DNA from: Acidimicrobiaceae bacterium
Lineage (GTDB): Bacteria > Actinomycetota > Acidimicrobiia > Acidimicrobiales > RAAP-2
Reading direction: 5' to 3'
NCBI GenBank assembly: GCA_003162475.1
Contig: PMOI01000015.1
Span: forward strand, 112,596-176,595
Length of the DNA stretch: 64,000 nucleotides
Part shown: piece by piece, positions 61,268 through 64,000 of the stretch
Position numbering within the stretch: the first letter of the stretch is position 1
Layout of the letters: every line of letters starts with the position of its first letter
Position numbers and translations under genes: made by a program
Notes under the pieces: generated by a model
What the model saw: only the letters and a program-made list of their open reading frames with translations
What the model was told of the DNA's origin: nothing
The model's database searches: none

Positions 61268-61307
61268 TTCAGGATCCGGGCGGCCCTCCCTCCGCCCGGG
61301 TCCTGAA
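61268..61307 (+). terminator. Leader terminator or attenuator
   Basis: TTCAGGATCCGGGCGG pairs with CCGCCCGGGTCCTGAA (one G-T wobble) around CCCTCCCT. ATTTT follows after three bases. It lies 115 bases before the binding-protein start, so it would act as an attenuator for that gene. Confidence 0.55.
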
Positions 61308-61422
61308 GTAATTTTCCCCGCCCTACTTTTACAGGGTGTACTGGCTAGTAGGGCCTTTCTTGCTAAGTTTCGCGCAGTGGAGAAACCCAAGGGGGGGTTC
61401 TCCGGGGGAAAGCAGGACAAAG

Positions 61423-63342
61423 ATGTCGTCAACGTTCGATCGTCGTTCGTTCCTTACACATTCAGCGGCCACTCTTGGTGGTGTTGCCATGGCCGGTTCC
61501 GTCGTCGACGGGCTGCTCGCCAACGTCGCGGGGGCGACCGTTGGAGTCAACAAAAACAAGCCGAAGCTCGGTGGCTCGTTGACCGTCGGATTGATCTCTG
61601 ACGTTCCCAATTACCACGTCTTTAACGGTTCGCAGGGCAAGATGGACGTCTCAGGCTTCTGCGTGGCGAACGCCCTCTACGACCCGCTCTTCGTGATGTC
61701 CCTGAGCGGCAAGGTCGCGCTGCCCATGTTGGCGCTGTCGGCGACGCACAACGCCGACTACACGGTGTGGACGATCGCGTTGCGCCAGGGCGTCAAGTTC
61801 ACCAACGGCGACCCCTTCAACGCCGCGGTCTGCGTAGCAAACTTTGCTGCCGCCCAGAAGGACGCCACGGTCGGGCTCGCGGTCCAGCCCATCATCGCCT
61901 CGGTGACCGCGGTCGACGCCTACACCGTCGCCTACAACATGGTCATTCCTTTCTCGGCTTTCCCGGTCACTCTTGCTGAGCAGCAGATCGCCTACATGGC
62001 CCACCCGACGTCGTTCGTGTCGACCTACACGGGTAGCCCCATCGGCACGGGTCCGTTCAAAGTGAAGTCGTGGCAGGTCGGCGTCGAGTCGCAGTTCACG
62101 AAGAACACGGGCTACTGGCGCAAGGACGGCTCGGGCCGCCGATTGCCCTACCTGAGCGCTATCAACTTCAAGACCATCGTCGACGACGCGTCGCGCAACC
62201 AGGCGTTGCAGAGCGGCGGGGTCGACGTGATCCTCCAACAGGCGGGGGCCCAGATCGCCGCGTTGAAGAAGATGAAGGGCATCTCCTACGTGACGGACAT
62301 TGACGCCCCGCGTGACCCGTCGGTGAACTGCCTCATCATGAACACGACGAGCACCTTGAATCAGTACTTCTGCTGGGCGGGCGAGTTCGCCGCTCAGGGT
62401 GTTCCTGGAACCTTGCCGTACTACACGCCGGGCACGACCCAGTACACGGCGAGCAAAAACGCGCCGCCGACGCTGGTGCAAGAAACTGACTACCTCGGCA
62501 CGTTGGGTGCGGTAAACCCCTCAACCTTGCAGTGGGACACCACGTTGAAGCCCGTCGTCAACGATGTGACGATCCGTAAGGCGTGCGCGATGGCCATCAA
62601 CCGCGCCACCTACTTCAAGGTCATCGACGGGAGCGTCGGCGCGGTCGCCGACGGTATCTATCGAAAGACGTCGCCGTTCTACCGCAACCCGGGCTATCCG
62701 GCGTACAACCCCGCGAAAGCCAAGGCGTTGGTCAACGCGTACAAGTCGGCGAAAGGCGTGTCGAAGGTTAGTTTCGTCATCGACACCGTGTCGGGCAACT
62801 CGTCGGCCAACCAGGCTTTCGCCTTCTTCCAGCAGCAGCTCGCCGCCGTGGGCATCACGGTGACCCAGCGCCAATTGGTCCAGAGCACGTTGATCAACAA
62901 CGTGATCTACGGCCAGTACGACTGCTCGACGTGGAATCAGTTCGGTGGAGTGGACCCTTCGCTCAACTACGTATGGTTCCTATCCCTGAGCGCGACGGCT
63001 TCGCCGGCCGTGGGCGGACTCGGCATGCCTGCACTTCCCGCTGGCACCAATATCGCCGGCGCCGTGAACTTCGCTCACCAGGCAGACGTCACGGTGGAGA
63101 ACTCGATGCTTCGAGCCCTCGCCGCGTCGCCGGGTTCGGCGTTGCAGAAGGCGTCCTGGGAAACGGTCAACACCCAGTTCGCGAGGGTGTTCCCCTACCT
63201 GTGGATGGACACCTTGGTCTCGGCTACCGCCGCGCGCAAGAACGTCCAGAACTGGGTTTCGGGTACTGCGGCCGACGGCACCACGCGATGCCTTAGTCCC
63301 GACGGCGGCTCCTCACGATGGGACCAAATCTGGAAGTCGTAG
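61423..63342 (+). CDS. Family-5 (Dpp/Opp-type) solute-binding protein with Tat signal
   Basis: This 639-residue binding protein starts at ATG 61423 after AGGA. It begins with a twin-arginine signal (DRRSFLTHSAATLGG, Arg-Arg at 7-8). The mature chain has the family-5 signature: GGSLTVGLISDVPN, WTIALRQGVKFTNGDPFNAAVCVANF, GTGPFKVKSW and IRKACAMAINRATY. Such proteins deliver peptides, nickel or oligosaccharides to ABC importers. No permease or ATPase gene follows: the next gene is convergent, so the partners lie elsewhere. A structured leader upstream suggests regulated expression. Confidence 0.88.
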   Translation: MSSTFDRRSFLTHSAATLGGVAMAGSVVDGLLANVAGATVGVNKNKPKLGGSLTVGLISDVPNYHVFNGSQGKMDVSGFCVANALYDPLFVMSLSGKVALPMLALSATHNADYTVWTIALRQGVKFTNGDPFNAAVCVANFAAAQKDATVGLAVQPIIASVTAVDAYTVAYNMVIPFSAFPVTLAEQQIAYMAHPTSFVSTYTGSPIGTGPFKVKSWQVGVESQFTKNTGYWRKDGSGRRLPYLSAINFKTIVDDASRNQALQSGGVDVILQQAGAQIAALKKMKGISYVTDIDAPRDPSVNCLIMNTTSTLNQYFCWAGEFAAQGVPGTLPYYTPGTTQYTASKNAPPTLVQETDYLGTLGAVNPSTLQWDTTLKPVVNDVTIRKACAMAINRATYFKVIDGSVGAVADGIYRKTSPFYRNPGYPAYNPAKAKALVNAYKSAKGVSKVSFVIDTVSGNSSANQAFAFFQQQLAAVGITVTQRQLVQSTLINNVIYGQYDCSTWNQFGGVDPSLNYVWFLSLSATASPAVGGLGMPALPAGTNIAGAVNFAHQADVTVENSMLRALAASPGSALQKASWETVNTQFARVFPYLWMDTLVSATAARKNVQNWVSGTAADGTTRCLSPDGGSSRWDQIWKS

Positions 63343-63361
63343 TTCGATCCTTATAAAATTC

Positions 63362-63395
63362 ACGAACGAGCGGCGCGAGAGCGTCGCTCGTTCGT
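63362..63395. terminator. Bidirectional terminator between convergent genes
   Basis: ACGAACGAGCGGCGC pairs with GCGTCGCTCGTTCGT (one wobble) around GAGA. It lies between the binding-protein stop and the MFS stop. Confidence 0.75.
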
Positions 63396-63399
63396 CGAT

Positions 63400-64000
63400 T
63401 TAAGAGACCGTTTCGAGGATTTTGCCCTTGACGTGGCGCCACCAGAACAACGTGGAAAGCGCGAGCGACGCTGAAACCACGGCCATGAGCGAGAACGGCA
63501 GGGCCGAGTTGATTGTAAAGAGGAAACCCGACACGCCCGCCCCCAGCGCCAATGAGGCGGTGTTGGACGTCGTGAAGAGACCTTGTCGCCGGCCGAGCTC
63601 GCGATTCGCGGCGCCTTGACTCATAAGAGATGAGACCGCGGGTACGGACAGCGCGGCACCGATGGACTCAAGGGATCCGAGAACGAGTATGAGATCGTTG
63701 TTGTGGATGTGGGGGTAGAGTGCGAGAAAGAAGGCGCCGCTCAACAGCCCCGCGAGCGCGACGAAGCGACGATTGGCGTGATCGGCGAGGCGGCCGCCGA
63801 AGCGCGCCAACACCACCCAGGGCACACTAAAGTGGGTCCAGCTCAGTCGAATCTGCAAGGTGCTCGCGTGGTGCGCGTGCAACAAGAGGCTCCAGCACGC
63901 ATCGTAGACGCCAATCGCGAGCCCCGAAGCACTGGCCGCGAAGAGCGAGCCCACGAGTTGGGTGTTCCACTGCAACTTCGGTAAGGGTGAGGGGTCGTAC
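63400..64000 (-). CDS. MFS transporter, C-terminal half, cut by window edge
   Basis: The frame is open through the right edge (reading YDPSPLPKLQWN before the first internal start), so the start lies outside. The visible 200 residues hold five to six membrane helices. They include an MFS-type cytoplasmic loop (FGGRLADHANRR) between the first two, and NRELGRRQGLFTTSNTASLALGAGVSGFLF. This is the second half of a 12-helix major-facilitator transporter, probably an efflux pump by its overall look. The substrate is unknown. Confidence 0.78.
   Translation of the reverse strand, partial: YDPSPLPKLQWNTQLVGSLFAASASGLAIGVYDACWSLLLHAHHASTLQIRLSWTHFSVPWVVLARFGGRLADHANRRFVALAGLLSGAFFLALYPHIHNNDLILVLGSLESIGAALSVPAVSSLMSQGAANRELGRRQGLFTTSNTASLALGAGVSGFLFTINSALPFSLMAVVSASLALSTLFWWRHVKGKILETVS

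Larger units (their letters stand above)
60920..61422. other. Intergenic region with two large hairpins
   Basis: No gene is convincing in these 503 bases between the divergent permease and binding-protein genes. The right half is dense in secondary structure: an interrupted stem at 61166-61207 and a 16-bp stem at 61268-61307, both described separately. The part from 61020 to 61100 is AT-richer and could hold promoters in both directions. Confidence 0.55.

Noticed and set aside
61166..61310. Guanidine (ykkC or mini-ykkC) riboswitch before the family-5 binding protein
   Set aside because: An ACGG loop and an AGGG segment are present, but the paired ACGR hairpins of mini-ykkC and the conserved blocks of ykkC are not; I report only a structured leader.

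Overview
The window looks like one chromosomal segment of a moderately GC-rich actinobacterium, possibly an Acidimicrobiia relative. That placement is inference. It rests on a DtxR/IdeR-type iron box, an ECF sigma factor with an RskA-like anti-sigma factor, an F420-type luciferase-family oxidoreductase, many GTG starts, ATGA/GTGA operon overlaps, and an inserted element resembling actinomycete integrative and conjugative elements (AICEs).

Layout. 1-7.2 kb: a partial secreted protein, an iron(III)-type ABC operon with a near-perfect iron box, a CDF-like membrane protein and a secreted repeat protein. 7.3-15.2 kb: a 7.8-kb integrated element bounded by 47-bp copies of the 5' half of an initiator tRNA gene. 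It encodes a tyrosine integrase, an FtsK/TraSA-like translocase, a rolling-circle Rep, a GIY-YIG-type protein, a membrane J-domain protein and several unknowns. The intact tRNA-fMet lies at its right end behind a promoter that the element appears to supply. 15.2-23 kb: a cyclase/ATPase/TPR regulator, small metabolic genes, and an ECF sigma/anti-sigma pair whose sigma gene is frameshifted. 23-27.3 kb: a Pot-type ABC operon. 27.3-33.6 kb: a nearly complete histidine locus (hisA divergent from yerC-like-hisG-hisD-hisCB-hisH-hisF-hisIE) with a HisC-HisB fusion and a shortened HisD. 33.7-38.8 kb: a second Fbp-type ABC operon ending in an ExxE-motif membrane protein. 38.8-49.5 kb: mixed metabolism and a PAS/GAF/GGDEF/EAL protein. 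49.5-57.4 kb: a heterodimeric ABC exporter, a universal stress protein and a large zinc-ribbon cyclase/AAA/TPR regulator. 57.5-61 kb: a nucleobase salvage cluster whose cytosine-deaminase-like gene carries an in-frame amber codon. 61-64 kb: a structured leader, a family-5 solute-binding protein and a partial MFS transporter.

How the parts fit. The element has what an AICE minimally needs: site-specific recombination, double-stranded DNA translocation and rolling-circle replication. I see no recognisable excisionase or repressor. The histidine locus encodes every step except histidinol-phosphate phosphatase. The salvage cluster would import a base, deaminate it and phosphoribosylate the product, but the amber codon breaks that chain unless it is read through. 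Two other genes have lost frame in short CG repeats, which may be real slippage or sequence error.
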